This document shows, piece by piece, positions 9,033-19,255 of a stretch of 64,000 bases of DNA. The stretch's first letter is position 1. Each line of letters begins with the position of its first letter. A program made the translations under genes and the position numbers. Under the pieces are notes generated by a model. The model did no database searches and was not told where the DNA came from. It saw only the letters and a program-made list of their open reading frames with translations. This stretch comes from Methylococcus mesophilus (GTDB lineage Bacteria; Pseudomonadota; Gammaproteobacteria; Methylococcales; Methylococcaceae). The DNA is taken from positions 930,001 to 994,000 of the forward strand of contig NZ_CP110921.1 in NCBI RefSeq assembly GCF_026247885.1, in the 5' to 3' direction.

Positions 9033-12000
9033 ATGCCCCGTTTCGCCCTCCGCTTCCCCTATTTCATCATCGTCTGCGGGCTGATGGCAGGGGTGCTGGG
9101 CGTGTCGGCCCTGCTGCGCATGCCGGTCGACCTGTTCCCGAGCATCAACATACCGGTGGTGATGGTCGCCACCTTCTACTCGGGCATGCCGCCGCAGCAG
9201 ATCGAAACCGCCATCACCGCGCCATTCGAGCGCATGTTCACCCTCGCCAGCGAGGTGGATCACATCGAGTCGCGCTCCCTGCCCGGCGTCAGCCTGATCA
9301 AGGTGTATTTCCATCCCGGCTCGAATCCGGACTCGGCGTTGACCGGCATCTCCAATCTGGCGATGGCGACCCTCCGCCGCTTGCCGCAAGGTACGCTGCC
9401 GCCGGTGATCCTGAAATCCGACGCCTCCAGCATGCCGGTCTGCCTGGTGACCTTCAAAGGCCAGGGCCTGGCGGAGAAGGACCTGCTCGACATCGCCCGC
9501 TTCAACGTGCGCAACCAGATGGCGAGCGTCCCCGGCGCCTCGGTGCCGATGCCGTTCGGCGGCAAGATGCGGCAAATCCAGGTCTACGTCGACCCGGTGA
9601 AGATGCAGGCCTACGACCTGAGCATCGACGACGTGGTGAGTTCGGTCAACGACGCCAACCTGATCCTCCCCGCCGGCTTCTCGCGCATCGGCGACCTGAC
9701 CTACAACATCTACACCAACAGCCAGGTCGCCACCATGCGGGAGCTCGATCGGGTGCCGCTGCGCACCGTCGGGCAGGGAGCGGTCATGGTGGGCGATGTC
9801 GGCCGTGCCAAGGACGACACCATGATCCAGACCAACATCGTACGCATCGACGGCCAGCGTTCGGTCTACGTGCCGGTGCTGAAACAAGGGGGAAATACCA
9901 ACACCATCGCCATCGTCGACGGCATCAAGGACATCGTCTCCCGCCTGCTCGATGTGCCCAAGACCCTGGCGACCGACGTCATCTTCGACCAGTCGCTGTT
10001 CGTCAAGAGCGCCATCGAGAACCTGATGCACGAAGGCCTGACCGGGCTTTGCCTGACCGGCCTGATGATCCTGATGTTCCTCGGCAGTCCGCGCGCCACC
10101 GGGGCGGTGATGCTGTCGATTCCGCTGTCGGCGCTGACCATGTTCTTCGTCATGTTCCTCGGCGGCGGCTCGGTCAATACCATGCTCCTGGGCGGCCTGG
10201 CGCTGGCGTTCTCGCGCCTGATCGACAACTCGGTGATCGTGCTGGAAAACATCTTCCGGCACATGGAGATGGGCAAACCGGCGGCCGAGGCCGCGGAGCG
10301 GGGCGGCATGGAGGTCTCGCTGCCGGTGCTCGCCGCCACCCTGACCATGGCCATCGTCTTCTTCCCGGTGAGCTTTCTGCAGGGCGTCAGCAAATTCCTG
10401 TTCTCGGCGCTGGGGCTGGCCGTGGTCATGTCGGAATTCGCTTCCTACATCGTGGCCATGACGGTGGTGCCGCTGTTCTGCTCCCGGTTCATCAAGAACG
10501 TCCACGGCGGCGGCCATGCGCCGGGCTCCCGCCCTTCACTTTTGGCAAGCTTCAACGCCGGGTTCGATGCACGCTTCAAGGCCTTTCTCGATCGCTACCA
10601 AGTCCTGCTGGCCCGCGCGCTGCAACGCCCGCAAGCGACGCTCGCCGGCATCGCGGGCCTGTTCGCCGCCAGCCTGCTGCTGTTTCCGCTGCTCGGCCTG
10701 TCCTTCTTCCCTCGCACCGACCCCGGCCTGTTCACCCTCATGATCAAGGCGCCTTCGGGGATGCGGCTGGAGAAAACCGAGGATCAGATCCGCCAGGTCG
10801 AGGCGCTGATCCGCCGCAACGTCGCCCCAGAAGACCTCCAGCTCATCATGTCCAACATCGGCTCGGTGGCCGACCTGCCCGCGCTCTACACCACCAACTC
10901 CACCGAGGATACGGCCTTCGTCCAGGTCGCCCTCGATGCCGATCACAAGACCGGCAGTTTCGAATACATGGACCGGATCGGGGAGGCTCTGAAGACGGAA
11001 ATGCCGCAACTGAGCGCCTACCTCCTGACCAGCGGGCTGGTCGACGCGGTCATGAACCAGGGCATGCCGGCGCCGATCGACGTCCAGGTCAGCACCAACG
11101 ACATCGCGACGGCCGATCGCGTGGTCAAGGCCCTGACCGCGAAAATCCGGGAGCTTCCCGGCGTCGGCGGCATTTTTACTCCGCAGAACAATCATCTGCC
11201 GGCCTTCAACATCGAAGTGGACCGCATCCGTGCCGGCCAGGTCGGCCTCACCGAGAAGAACGTGGTCGACAGCCTGATCTCGGCCCTGACCTCGGACGTC
11301 ATGATTTCGCCGAACTACTGGATCGACCCCAAATCCGGCAATAACTATTTCCTTTCCGTCCAATATCCGCTGGATCTGATCAAGTCCATCGCCGATCTGC
11401 AGAACCTGGTATTGCACGGCCCGAACGTGAAAGGTCCGACGACCCTGGACAGCGTCGCCAGGATCAGCGAGATGCGTTCGCCCAACGAAGTCGACCACTA
11501 CCAGATCCGGCGTGTGATGGACATCTATGTCGCGCCGAACGGCGAGGACCTGGGGCGGCTGGCCACCGCCATCGAGAACATCGTCGCGGGAATGCAGTTG
11601 CCGGAAGGCGTGACGGTAACGTTGCGCGGTTCGGTGCAAAGCATGCGGGCGTCTTTCCACAGTTTCGCCGTCGGCCTGAGCCTGTCGGTCATCCTGGTCT
11701 ACTTGGTTCTGGTCGCCCAGTTCCGCTCCTTCGTCACGCCCTTCATCATTCTGTTGGCGGTGCCCACCGGCATCACCGGGGTGATCCTGATGCTGCTGTT
11801 GAGCGGCACCACGCTCAACGTCATGTCGCTGATGGGCGTGCTCATGCTGAGCGGGATGGTGGTCTCGAACAGCATCCTGATCGTCGAATTCACCAACCAG
11901 TTGCGCGCCGGGGGCATGGGCGTGGAGGAAGCTGCCTCCCAGGCGTGCCGGACGCGGTTGCGGCCGGTGCTGATGACCTCGCTCGCCACCATCATCGGCC

Positions 12001-12188
12001 TGATCCCGATGGCTTTGAAGCTGGGCACCGGCAGCGAAGCCTACGCGCCGCTGGCGCGCGTGATCATCGGCGGCCTCAGTGTCTCGGTGGTGCTGACGGT
12101 GTTCATCGTACCGGCCGCCTACGTGCTGATTTTCCGCAACCGCGACGGCAAAGCGCCCACCGCTTCCCTGCCGGAAGCCATTCCATGA
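9033..12188 (+). CDS. RND-family inner-membrane efflux pump (HAE-1/AcrB-like fold)
   Basis: 1,051 residues, the usual size for AcrB/MdtB-type transporters, with 12 predicted helices and two large periplasmic loops after TM1 and TM7. Conserved segments include the N-terminal MPVDLFPSINIPVV and PFERMF. The TM4 signature reads SRLIDNSVIVLENI, so the usual Asp-Asp pair is Asp398-Asn399. In TM10 the position of the AcrB proton-relay lysine (K940) is Ser945 in the motif VVSNSILIVEF. The proton relay therefore differs from AcrB, as in other RND subgroups. Substrate is unknown. It overlaps the outer-membrane gene by four bases. Confidence 0.93.
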   Translation: MPRFALRFPYFIIVCGLMAGVLGVSALLRMPVDLFPSINIPVVMVATFYSGMPPQQIETAITAPFERMFTLASEVDHIESRSLPGVSLIKVYFHPGSNPDSALTGISNLAMATLRRLPQGTLPPVILKSDASSMPVCLVTFKGQGLAEKDLLDIARFNVRNQMASVPGASVPMPFGGKMRQIQVYVDPVKMQAYDLSIDDVVSSVNDANLILPAGFSRIGDLTYNIYTNSQVATMRELDRVPLRTVGQGAVMVGDVGRAKDDTMIQTNIVRIDGQRSVYVPVLKQGGNTNTIAIVDGIKDIVSRLLDVPKTLATDVIFDQSLFVKSAIENLMHEGLTGLCLTGLMILMFLGSPRATGAVMLSIPLSALTMFFVMFLGGGSVNTMLLGGLALAFSRLIDNSVIVLENIFRHMEMGKPAAEAAERGGMEVSLPVLAATLTMAIVFFPVSFLQGVSKFLFSALGLAVVMSEFASYIVAMTVVPLFCSRFIKNVHGGGHAPGSRPSLLASFNAGFDARFKAFLDRYQVLLARALQRPQATLAGIAGLFAASLLLFPLLGLSFFPRTDPGLFTLMIKAPSGMRLEKTEDQIRQVEALIRRNVAPEDLQLIMSNIGSVADLPALYTTNSTEDTAFVQVALDADHKTGSFEYMDRIGEALKTEMPQLSAYLLTSGLVDAVMNQGMPAPIDVQVSTNDIATADRVVKALTAKIRELPGVGGIFTPQNNHLPAFNIEVDRIRAGQVGLTEKNVVDSLISALTSDVMISPNYWIDPKSGNNYFLSVQYPLDLIKSIADLQNLVLHGPNVKGPTTLDSVARISEMRSPNEVDHYQIRRVMDIYVAPNGEDLGRLATAIENIVAGMQLPEGVTVTLRGSVQSMRASFHSFAVGLSLSVILVYLVLVAQFRSFVTPFIILLAVPTGITGVILMLLLSGTTLNVMSLMGVLMLSGMVVSNSILIVEFTNQLRAGGMGVEEAASQACRTRLRPVLMTSLATIIGLIPMALKLGTGSEAYAPLARVIIGGLSVSVVLTVFIVPAAYVLIFRNRDGKAPTASLPEAIP

Positions 12189-13495
12189 GACCCGACCGGC
12201 GCAATCTGCTCCCTGCCTTGGCGCTGCTGCTGGAATGCGCCGCCGGCCCTGCAAGCGCCCGCACCCTGTCGCTCCGGGAAGCGCAGGACGTCGCCCGTGC
12301 CAATCACCCCCGTATCCAGGTTGCCGACCTCCAGGCGCAGGCATCGCAGGAGGCCGTCATCCAGGCCAGATCGGCCTACCTCCCTCATATCACCCAGCAG
12401 ACGGTCGGAGCGATTTCCAACAGCTCGAAGAATGCCCCGGCACGGCTGGCCGCCGGCTATGGCCTGGCGCCGCCGCCGGTTGCATCGCGGGCCGCGACCG
12501 GCGCCTACCTGAAGCAACTGATCTATGATTTCGGCCGCACCTCCAACCTGGTGGCCAGCGCCGAACTGAACGCCAAGGCCAGCGATGAAAACCGGGCTGC
12601 TAATGAAGCGCAGATCCTGCTGTTGGTGACCGCTGCCTACTTTCAGATGGTCCAAGCGCAGGAAGTGCTCAAAGTGGCCGAGGACACCCTCGCGAAACGG
12701 GAACTCAATCTAAAGCAGATCAAGGCACTGACCGCATCCGGCCTCAAATCTGCTCTGGACGTCAGCTTCGCCGAAGTCAACCAGAGCGATGCCCAGATGT
12801 TGCTGCTCAAGGCCCAGAACGATCTGGCTTCGGCCCGCGCCGTGCTTTCCACCGCCATGGGCAGCCGCGACGAAGAAAATTTCGACGTGCGGGAGGAACC
12901 CCTGCCCTCCCCCATCGGAAAGCTGGAAGCCGCAGTCACCGAGGCCCTCTATTTGAGGCCCGATCTGCGCACCCTGCGGCTGCAATTGCAGGCGGCGGAA
13001 AAGTTCGCGGAAGCGGAAAAAGCCGCGGCCCGCCCGAAGATCGAGCTGGTGGGCGACATCAACTACATGCCCTGGGTCAACATCGAGGCGGGCAAGTATC
13101 CGAAATTCAATGTCATCGGCGGCCTCCTCATCGATGTCCCGGTTTTCGAAGGCTTTGCCCTGGAGGCTCGCGAAAACAAGGCGAGAAAAGAATACCAAGC
13201 CGCGGCCCACGGACTGACCGACGCGGAAAACAACATCCTGCGCGATGTCCGGGTGGCCTGGATGGCGGCGAAAACCGCGTTCGAACGGATGCCGCCCGCT
13301 CACCAGCAGTTTCTGGAAACCACCAAATCGTTCCAATTGGCGCAGTCGCGCTACCAGATGGGATTGAGCTCCATCGTAGAACTGACCCAGGCCCAGCTCA
13401 ATTTCACGCGCGGCGCCATCGACGAAATCGAAGCTCGCATCGAATACCAGATGCGCTGCGCCGAACTGGATTACCAGATGGGAAAGCTGCGCTGA
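12185..13495 (+). CDS. TolC-type outer-membrane efflux channel
   Basis: 436 residues, starting at an ATG that overlaps the pump stop (ATGA). A signal peptide ends around GPASA/RTLS. Two repeated outer-membrane-efflux-protein halves of about 200 residues follow, each with long Gln/Ala-rich coiled helices and the start motif LSLREAQDVARANHPRI. The C-terminal half carries FQLAQSRYQMGLSSIVELTQAQ, a typical OEP signature. It completes the tripartite pump with the two preceding genes. No N-terminal lipobox is obvious, unlike OprM/CusC. Confidence 0.9.
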   Translation: MRPDRRNLLPALALLLECAAGPASARTLSLREAQDVARANHPRIQVADLQAQASQEAVIQARSAYLPHITQQTVGAISNSSKNAPARLAAGYGLAPPPVASRAATGAYLKQLIYDFGRTSNLVASAELNAKASDENRAANEAQILLLVTAAYFQMVQAQEVLKVAEDTLAKRELNLKQIKALTASGLKSALDVSFAEVNQSDAQMLLLKAQNDLASARAVLSTAMGSRDEENFDVREEPLPSPIGKLEAAVTEALYLRPDLRTLRLQLQAAEKFAEAEKAAARPKIELVGDINYMPWVNIEAGKYPKFNVIGGLLIDVPVFEGFALEARENKARKEYQAAAHGLTDAENNILRDVRVAWMAAKTAFERMPPAHQQFLETTKSFQLAQSRYQMGLSSIVELTQAQLNFTRGAIDEIEARIEYQMRCAELDYQMGKLR

Positions 13496-13680
13496 CGTCT
13501 ATAGCAACGCCCGATGCGGCCGATAGCCCACTGTGTGATTTCAAACGGTCATCGAGGCATATCACGCAACTCTTCGATTATCTCCCGTCCCGAGCCATCG
13601 TATTCCTTGTAATCGTCCGTGGCAGCGAACTTGCATTTCTCCGGATTTGACAATCACGTCCACTCTGCCAGCCGCATTCG

Positions 13681-14205
13681 ATGATCACCAAAACACAAAC
13701 ACCCGGCCTGTCGAAATTCCTCTCCACCGTCCTCTTGACCGCAAGCGCCCTGTTCGCGCTCGGCCCAGCCGCGGCCCCGGCCTTCGAGTACAACGACGAA
13801 GGAAAAACCCTGGCGAACAAGCGGCTAAAAGGCAGTTACGGATTCGCGGCGCAAGGCTATTTCGGTGCCGATTTCGATGCCACGACCCAGCTCACCACCG
13901 GCGCAATCGCCATCCGCGTAGGCGTGTTCAATTTCGACGGCGATGGCCATTGCAGCATCCACAGTATGGCCAACAAGGCCGGCCTCAAGGCGGCGGTCAC
14001 CCAGGATACGTCCGATTGCACCTACGAGGTCTATCTCGACGGCACCGGGAAGGTCGATGCGGTGCTGGGCGGAAAATCCTTTGAGACGTTTTTCGTGCTG
14101 GTGAACGGCGGCAAGGAATTCATGTTCACCCGGCGCGAAGGCACCAGCACCTCCGCGGACCAAGGCGGCGCCACGCTGGTCTTCGCCATAGCCAAGAAGC
14201 AATAG
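13681..14205 (+). CDS. Exported protein of unknown function
   Basis: 174 residues with a Sec signal (FLSTVLLTASALFALGPAAA) and likely cleavage near AAAPA/FEYN. The mature protein is rich in beta-prone and glycine segments (LKGSYGFAAQGYFG, GVFNFDGDGHCSI) and has two cysteines (GHCSI, SDCTY), likely one disulfide. A lipocalin or small beta-barrel fold is possible, but I recognise no family. It stands alone between the efflux operon and the convergent alr gene. Confidence 0.62.
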   Translation: MITKTQTPGLSKFLSTVLLTASALFALGPAAAPAFEYNDEGKTLANKRLKGSYGFAAQGYFGADFDATTQLTTGAIAIRVGVFNFDGDGHCSIHSMANKAGLKAAVTQDTSDCTYEVYLDGTGKVDAVLGGKSFETFFVLVNGGKEFMFTRREGTSTSADQGGATLVFAIAKKQ

Positions 14206-14218
14206 CCGGCCCGGCGCT

Positions 14219-15298
14219 TCAGGCGGCGGTTTCCACCATGTTCACCCGCTGGGTGACATTGCACAGCAACACGTAGGGAATGGTGTCGGCGCAGAGTGCG
14301 ATTTCCTCCACCGGCAGCCCCTGGCCCCATAGCGTCACCGTGTCGCCGACTTCAGCCGCCGGACAGTCGGTCAGATCGACCGATATCATGTCCATGGAGA
14401 CCCTCCCGATCAGCGGCACGCGCCTGCCCCGGACCAGCACCGGTGTGCCGGTGGCCGCGCGGCGGGGATAGCCGTCGCCGTAGCCTATGGCCGCGATGCC
14501 CATGCGGGTCGGGCGGGGGCACACGAAATCGCCGCCGTAGCCGACCGCATCGCCGGTATTCAGGTGCTTAATCGCGATCAGCCGGCTCTGCAGGGTCATG
14601 ACCGGCCGCAAGCCTTCTTCCGGCCCGGTCCGTCCGGGAAACGGCGACACGCCGTAAAGCAGGATGCCGGGCCGCACCCAGGCGCTGCGGGCCGCTTCCC
14701 AGGCCATGAGACCCGCCGAATTGGCGATGCTGAACTCGCCGCCGTCGCCAGCCATTCGGCCAAAGCAGCGGAGCTGGATCTCCGTTGCCGGGTCATGGGT
14801 GACGTCGGCGTTGGCCAGATGGGTCATGACGGGCACCGGCTGGCGCACCTGCGGCATCCGCACCAGCCGCGTCCGCGCACGGACGAACTCCTCTTCGCCC
14901 AAGCCCAGCCGGTGCATGCCGCTGTCGGCCTTGAGCCACACTGCCATCGGGGCGGCGATGTCCAGCCGCTCCAGCAGATCGAGCTGAAAGCCGGAATGAA
15001 TCACCGGTTCGAGACCATGGCGGGCGCTCAGCCTCATCCCTTCCTCGTCGGTATAGCCCTGCAGCACCGCGACACGTTGAGCGATGCCCGCCTGGCGCAA
15101 GACGACGCCCTCCTCCACCCGCGCCACGGCGAACGCATCCGCTGCCGGCAGCGCTCTTGCGGCTCGGACCAGCCCGTGCCCGTAGGCATTGGCTTTGATC
15201 ACCGCCATGATTTTCGAATCCGGCACGGCGGCGCGAATCCAGGCGAAATTGTGGGCGAAGGCCGCCATGTCCAGGACGGCACGGGCTGCGGGCACCAT
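14219..15298 (-). CDS. alr: Alanine racemase
   Basis: 359 residues. It makes D-alanine for peptidoglycan using pyridoxal phosphate. The PLP lysine lies in [11 protein letters not shown] near residue 34; the second catalytic residue is the tyrosine in the GYGDGYPRR region, with [12 protein letters not shown] further on. The ATG lies five bases after the dnaB stop, so it is the last gene of an hldE-dnaB-alr unit. The dnaB-alr pairing is widespread in gammaproteobacteria. Confidence 0.96.
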   Translation of the reverse strand: MVPAARAVLDMAAFAHNFAWIRAAVPDSKIMAVIKANAYGHGLVRAARALPAADAFAVARVEEGVVLRQAGIAQRVAVLQGYTDEEGMRLSARHGLEPVIHSGFQLDLLERLDIAAPMAVWLKADSGMHRLGLGEEEFVRARTRLVRMPQVRQPVPVMTHLANADVTHDPATEIQLRCFGRMAGDGGEFSIANSAGLMAWEAARSAWVRPGILLYGVSPFPGRTGPEEGLRPVMTLQSRLIAIKHLNTGDAVGYGGDFVCPRPTRMGIAAIGYGDGYPRRAATGTPVLVRGRRVPLIGRVSMDMISVDLTDCPAAEVGDTVTLWGQGLPVEEIALCADTIPYVLLCNVTQRVNMVETAA

Positions 15299-15302
15299 GC
15301 CT

Positions 15303-16688
15303 TCAGTATCCCTCGCTGGAATAGGGATCGGCGATGAAGTTCTCGAAACGCGTGTACTGGCCCAGGAAGGTCATCCGCACCGTGCCGATCGGCCCGTTAC
15401 GCTGCTTGGCGATGATGATTTCCGCCGTGCCCTTGTCGGCGCTGTCGGGATGGTAGACCTCGTCGCGGTAGATGAACACGATGATGTCGGCGTCCTGCTC
15501 GATCGAGCCCGATTCGCGCAGGTCCGACGGCACCGGCCGCTTGTTGGGCCGCTGCTCCAGATTGCGGTTGAGCTGGGACAGGGCGATCACAGGCACGTTC
15601 AGCTCCTTGGCCAGCGCCTTGAGCGAGCGGGAGATTTCGGAAATTTCGGCCACCCGGTTCTCGCCGCCCGAGCATTGCATGAGCTGCAGGTAGTCCAGCA
15701 CTACCAGCCCGAGCTGGCCGTTCTCGCGCGCCAACCGGCGGCAGCGGGCGCGGACCTCGGTAGGTGAAAGCGCCGCCGTGTCGTCGATGAAAAGCTTGGT
15801 CTCCGCCAGAATGTTGATGGCCGAGGTCATGCGCGGCCATTCGTCGTCCTCCAGCTTGCCGGTGCGGACCCGGTGCTGATCGATGCGTCCGAGCGAAGAC
15901 ATCATGCGCATCGCCAGCTGCTCGCCGGGCATCTCCATGCTGAACACGGCGACAGGCAGGCCTTCCTTGATCGCCACGTTTTCGGCGATGTTCATCGCGA
16001 AGGTGGTTTTGCCCATCGACGGCCGGCCGGCGATGATGATGAGGTCCGACTGCTGCAGGCCCGAAGTCATGTCGTCGAAATCGGCGAATCCCGTGCTCGC
16101 CCCCGTGATGTGCCCCTCCTTCTGGAACAGCATCTCGATGCGGTCGACGGCTGCAACCAGCAAGCTCTTGATCGGCTTGAAGCCGGCGCTGCCGCGCTGG
16201 CGCTGGTCGGCGATCTGAAACACGCGCTGCTCGGCGTGCTCCAACAGGTCGCTCATGCCCCGTCCTTCGGGCTGATAGGCCGAATCGGCGATTTCGGTGC
16301 CGACGTGGATGAGTTGGCGAAGCACGGCTCGCTCGCGCACGATGTCGGCGTAGGCGGAGATATTGGCGGCGCTGGGCGTTTCCCGCGCCAGCACGGCGAG
16401 ATAGGCAAGCCCGCCGGCCTCCTCCAGTTCACCGGTTTTCTCCAACACTTCCGACAGCGTGACGACGTCGAACGGCGCCTGTCGCTCGGAAAGCTGGCGG
16501 ATCGCCCGGAAAATCAGGCGATGGTCGCGCCGGTAAAAGTCCTCCTCGACGATGCGATCGGCGACGACGTCCCAGGTCTGGTTATCGAGCAGCAGGCCGC
16601 CCAGCACCGCCTGTTCGGCCTGGATCGAGTGAGGGGGTACTTTGAGCGCCTCCACGCGCTTGTCGATCGATCGGGCGTAATCGGACAT
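15303..16688 (-). CDS. dnaB: Replicative DNA helicase DnaB
   Basis: 461 residues, full length. The N-terminal primase-interacting domain starts [19 protein letters not shown]. The RecA-like motor has Walker [16 protein letters not shown] and Walker [11 protein letters not shown], and ends with the arginine-rich region [16 protein letters not shown]. No intein interrupts it. It unwinds DNA at the replication fork as a hexamer. It sits 11 bp after hldE and 4 bp before alr. Confidence 0.98.
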   Translation of the reverse strand: MSDYARSIDKRVEALKVPPHSIQAEQAVLGGLLLDNQTWDVVADRIVEEDFYRRDHRLIFRAIRQLSERQAPFDVVTLSEVLEKTGELEEAGGLAYLAVLARETPSAANISAYADIVRERAVLRQLIHVGTEIADSAYQPEGRGMSDLLEHAEQRVFQIADQRQRGSAGFKPIKSLLVAAVDRIEMLFQKEGHITGASTGFADFDDMTSGLQQSDLIIIAGRPSMGKTTFAMNIAENVAIKEGLPVAVFSMEMPGEQLAMRMMSSLGRIDQHRVRTGKLEDDEWPRMTSAINILAETKLFIDDTAALSPTEVRARCRRLARENGQLGLVVLDYLQLMQCSGGENRVAEISEISRSLKALAKELNVPVIALSQLNRNLEQRPNKRPVPSDLRESGSIEQDADIIVFIYRDEVYHPDSADKGTAEIIIAKQRNGPIGTVRMTFLGQYTRFENFIADPYSSEGY

Positions 16689-16699
16689 CTTGAGTTCAA

Positions 16700-18121
16700 T
16701 CAGCCATTGCGGATGGTTTCAATGAGGCGGGTGGTCGAATGGCCGTCGACGAAGCCGAGTATCCTAACCTCGCCGCCGGCAGCCAGGACGCAATCATGGC
16801 CGGCGATCGCGTCGATGTCGCGGTAGTCGCCGCCCTTGACCAGCACGTCGGGCCGGATGGCACAGATTTCATCGCGCGGGGTATCCCCGTCGAATGCCAC
16901 GACCCAGTCGACGCTCTCCAGCGCAGCCAGCATGGCCATCCGATGCGCCAGAGGATTGACCGGGCGGCCCGTCCCCTTCAGCCTGCGCACCGAGCCGTCG
17001 CCGTTGACCAGCACGATCAGGCGGTCGCCCAGGGCGCGGGCCTGCTCCAGATAATGCACATGGCCGGGATGCAGCAGGTCGAAACAGCCGTTCGTGACCA
17101 CGATCCGCTCGCCGGCGCTGCGCAAAGGTTCGAGCACCGCCAGCAGGTCCACAAGCGTGATCGCTCCCCGCCGGGGCGCCCGCTGGCCGCGAATTGCAAG
17201 GGCCAATTCCTCGGGCGAAACCGACGCCGTTCCAAGCTTGCCGACCACGATGCCTGCGGCCAGGTTCGCCAGGGCCACCGCATCGGCCAGCGGCCTGCCG
17301 GCGGCAAGGGCAGCTGCGAGCACCGAGATGACCGTGTCGCCCGCCCCGGTCACGTCGTATACCTCCTTGCCGTGCGCCTGAAGGTGCAGCGCTCCCGCCG
17401 CCGGTCTCAGCAGGCTCATGCCGTGCTCGCCCCGGGTCACCAGCAGGGCTTCGAGATTCAGCCGTGCTATCAATTCCAGCCCTTTGCGTTCGATTTCCGC
17501 TTCGTCGCTGCACGCGCCGACCACGGCCTCGAATTCGGAAAGGTTGGGGGTCAACAGCGTCGCACTCCGATAGCGCTCGAAATCCCGCCCCTTGGGATCG
17601 ACCAGAACCGGCTTGCCGACCTCCCGTGCGGCCGCGATGAACTCCTGGACGGAAGCCAGAGTCCCTTTCGCGTAATCGGAAAGCACGACCACACCGGTCT
17701 CGTCCAGCAGCGCGCGGAACCGTGTGACCAGGGGAGCCGGGTCGAGATGGCCGAAGCCGTCCTCGAAATCCAGCCGAATGAGCTGCTGCTGCCGGCTGAC
17801 GACGCGCAGCTTGGTGACCGTCGCGACCGTAGGACAACGCTCCATGTGGCCGCGGATGCCCGCCGCTGCCAGGAGCCGCTCCAACGCGTCGGCCGCCTCA
17901 TCCTCGCCCGCGTAGCCCAGCAGATCGACCGTGCCGCCCAACGCCGCCAGATTGAGCGCCACGTTCCCGGCACCGCCTATGCGCTCCTCCGAGTTTTCCA
18001 CCCGCACGACCGGCACCGGCGCCTCCGGGGATATGCGGGAAGCTCCGCCGAACCAGTAGCGGTCGAGCATGAGGTCTCCGACGACCAATACGCGGACGAG
18101 GCTGAAGTCGGGGAGGATCAT
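16700..18121 (-). CDS. hldE: Bifunctional heptose 7-phosphate kinase / heptose 1-phosphate adenylyltransferase
   Basis: About 473 residues from the ATG at 18121 (MILPDFSLVRVLVVGD). This start gives the family's normal length; the frame extends 15 codons further. The N-terminal PfkB-type sugar kinase runs to about residue 320, with GGAGNVALNLAALGG and the catalytic-base region VTGAGDTVISVLA. The C-terminal nucleotidyltransferase has NGCFDLLHPGHVHYL. Together they make ADP-heptose precursor for the LPS inner core. It heads the hldE-dnaB-alr unit. Confidence 0.95.
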   Translation of the reverse strand: MILPDFSLVRVLVVGDLMLDRYWFGGASRISPEAPVPVVRVENSEERIGGAGNVALNLAALGGTVDLLGYAGEDEAADALERLLAAAGIRGHMERCPTVATVTKLRVVSRQQQLIRLDFEDGFGHLDPAPLVTRFRALLDETGVVVLSDYAKGTLASVQEFIAAAREVGKPVLVDPKGRDFERYRSATLLTPNLSEFEAVVGACSDEAEIERKGLELIARLNLEALLVTRGEHGMSLLRPAAGALHLQAHGKEVYDVTGAGDTVISVLAAALAAGRPLADAVALANLAAGIVVGKLGTASVSPEELALAIRGQRAPRRGAITLVDLLAVLEPLRSAGERIVVTNGCFDLLHPGHVHYLEQARALGDRLIVLVNGDGSVRRLKGTGRPVNPLAHRMAMLAALESVDWVVAFDGDTPRDEICAIRPDVLVKGGDYRDIDAIAGHDCVLAAGGEVRILGFVDGHSTTRLIETIRNG

Positions 18122-18197
18122 CGGATGGGGAGAGCGAGAAAGGCGTCTAGAATACCATAGCGGCATACCGGGGGGCGCCGCGCGCGATCAGGGGAAA

Positions 18198-19148
18198 TCA
18201 GCTCCCCAGCCTTTCCGCCATGCTGTCCAGCGCTCTCACCAGCGCATCGATCATTTCCTCGCCCTGGGCAATGTGGCCGGAGTTCGGCAGTATCTTCAGT
18301 TCCGATCGCGGCAATGCCCGATGCAGCAACCAAGCCGCCTCGGGAGGACAGACCCGGTCCTGCCGGCCGTGCACGATGATCGCGGGAAGATGCGAAATCC
18401 TCGGGCAGTCTTCGAGGATCTGACCTTCCCTGATGAAATAGCGGGCCGCCGCATAATGAAGTTCGATACGGCACTGGGACAGAGCGCCGACAGGGAGGGG
18501 TTCGTCATCCGGAGGGTTGAATGCCTCACCCAGCGTGACGCGGGTGCTCCACAGCCACCATTCCTTCGCCATTCGCCTCTGTTCCAGCTCGTCGGCGCCG
18601 TTGATGCGGCCGTGGATGGCCCGAACGGGATTGGCCCGCTCCTTGGAATCGAAATTATCGATGAACCGCTGCCAGGATTCGGGATGCAACCGGCTGGCGC
18701 CGTCGCGTACGAACCAGTCCACATCGCGCTTGCGTGCCAGGAAACTGCCCCGCAGAACCAGCCCGCTGACCTGCTCGGGGTAAGCCTGCGCATATAGCAA
18801 GGCCAGAGCCGCTCCCCAGGAGCCGCCGAAAAGCAGCCATTTCGGGACATTCAAACGCGTCCGGATCGATTCGAGATCGCCGACCAAGTGCCGGGTCGTG
18901 TTGCTCCGAACTCCGCCATGCGGCGCCGATCGCCCGCAGCCCCGTTGGTCGACGAGTATCGCGCGATAACGTTCCGGGTCGAAAAACGAACGATGATGGC
19001 TCTTGCAGCCCGAACCCGGCCCTCCGTGGAGAAACACTGCGGGGATACCCTCGGGGTTACCGCATTCCTCCACGTAGACCTCATGTCCGTTCCCGACTCC
19101 GAAACGGTGGATAGCGTAGGGCTCGATCGGAGGGTAGAGCGATTTCAT
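18198..19148 (-). CDS. pip: Proline iminopeptidase
   Basis: 316 residues, an alpha/beta hydrolase of peptidase family S33 that removes N-terminal proline from peptides. The oxyanion motif HGGPGSGCK, the DQRGCGRS segment and the nucleophile elbow GGSWGAALAL (Ser110) are visible; the catalytic His lies near NSGHIAQGEEM at the C-terminus. No signal peptide, so cytoplasmic. It is 76 bp upstream of hldE on the same strand and may be transcribed separately. Confidence 0.93.
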   Translation of the reverse strand: MKSLYPPIEPYAIHRFGVGNGHEVYVEECGNPEGIPAVFLHGGPGSGCKSHHRSFFDPERYRAILVDQRGCGRSAPHGGVRSNTTRHLVGDLESIRTRLNVPKWLLFGGSWGAALALLYAQAYPEQVSGLVLRGSFLARKRDVDWFVRDGASRLHPESWQRFIDNFDSKERANPVRAIHGRINGADELEQRRMAKEWWLWSTRVTLGEAFNPPDDEPLPVGALSQCRIELHYAAARYFIREGQILEDCPRISHLPAIIVHGRQDRVCPPEAAWLLHRALPRSELKILPNSGHIAQGEEMIDALVRALDSMAERLGS

Positions 19149-19195
19149 TGCGCCTCTGCAACGAGGCCGCAGAAAATACGGCGGCCGGGAAAGAA

Positions 19196-19220
19196 AAAGG
19201 GGGATCTACGATCCCCCTTT
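19196..19220 (-). terminator. Rho-independent terminator after the outer-membrane protein gene
   Basis: Perfect 11-bp stem (AAAGGGGGATC / GATCCCCCTTT) with a 3-base loop. On the minus strand it is followed by a T-rich tract, 36 bp past the stop at 19256. It separates this gene from pip. Confidence 0.85.
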
Positions 19221-19255
19221 CGGCCGGCTTCAGACCTGATGGGCTGTCACGCTCA

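Noticed and set aside
8871-12344. Two long minus-strand frames opposite the RND pump
   Set aside because: Histidine/arginine/glutamine-rich shadow translations; the plus strand encodes an unmistakable efflux pump.
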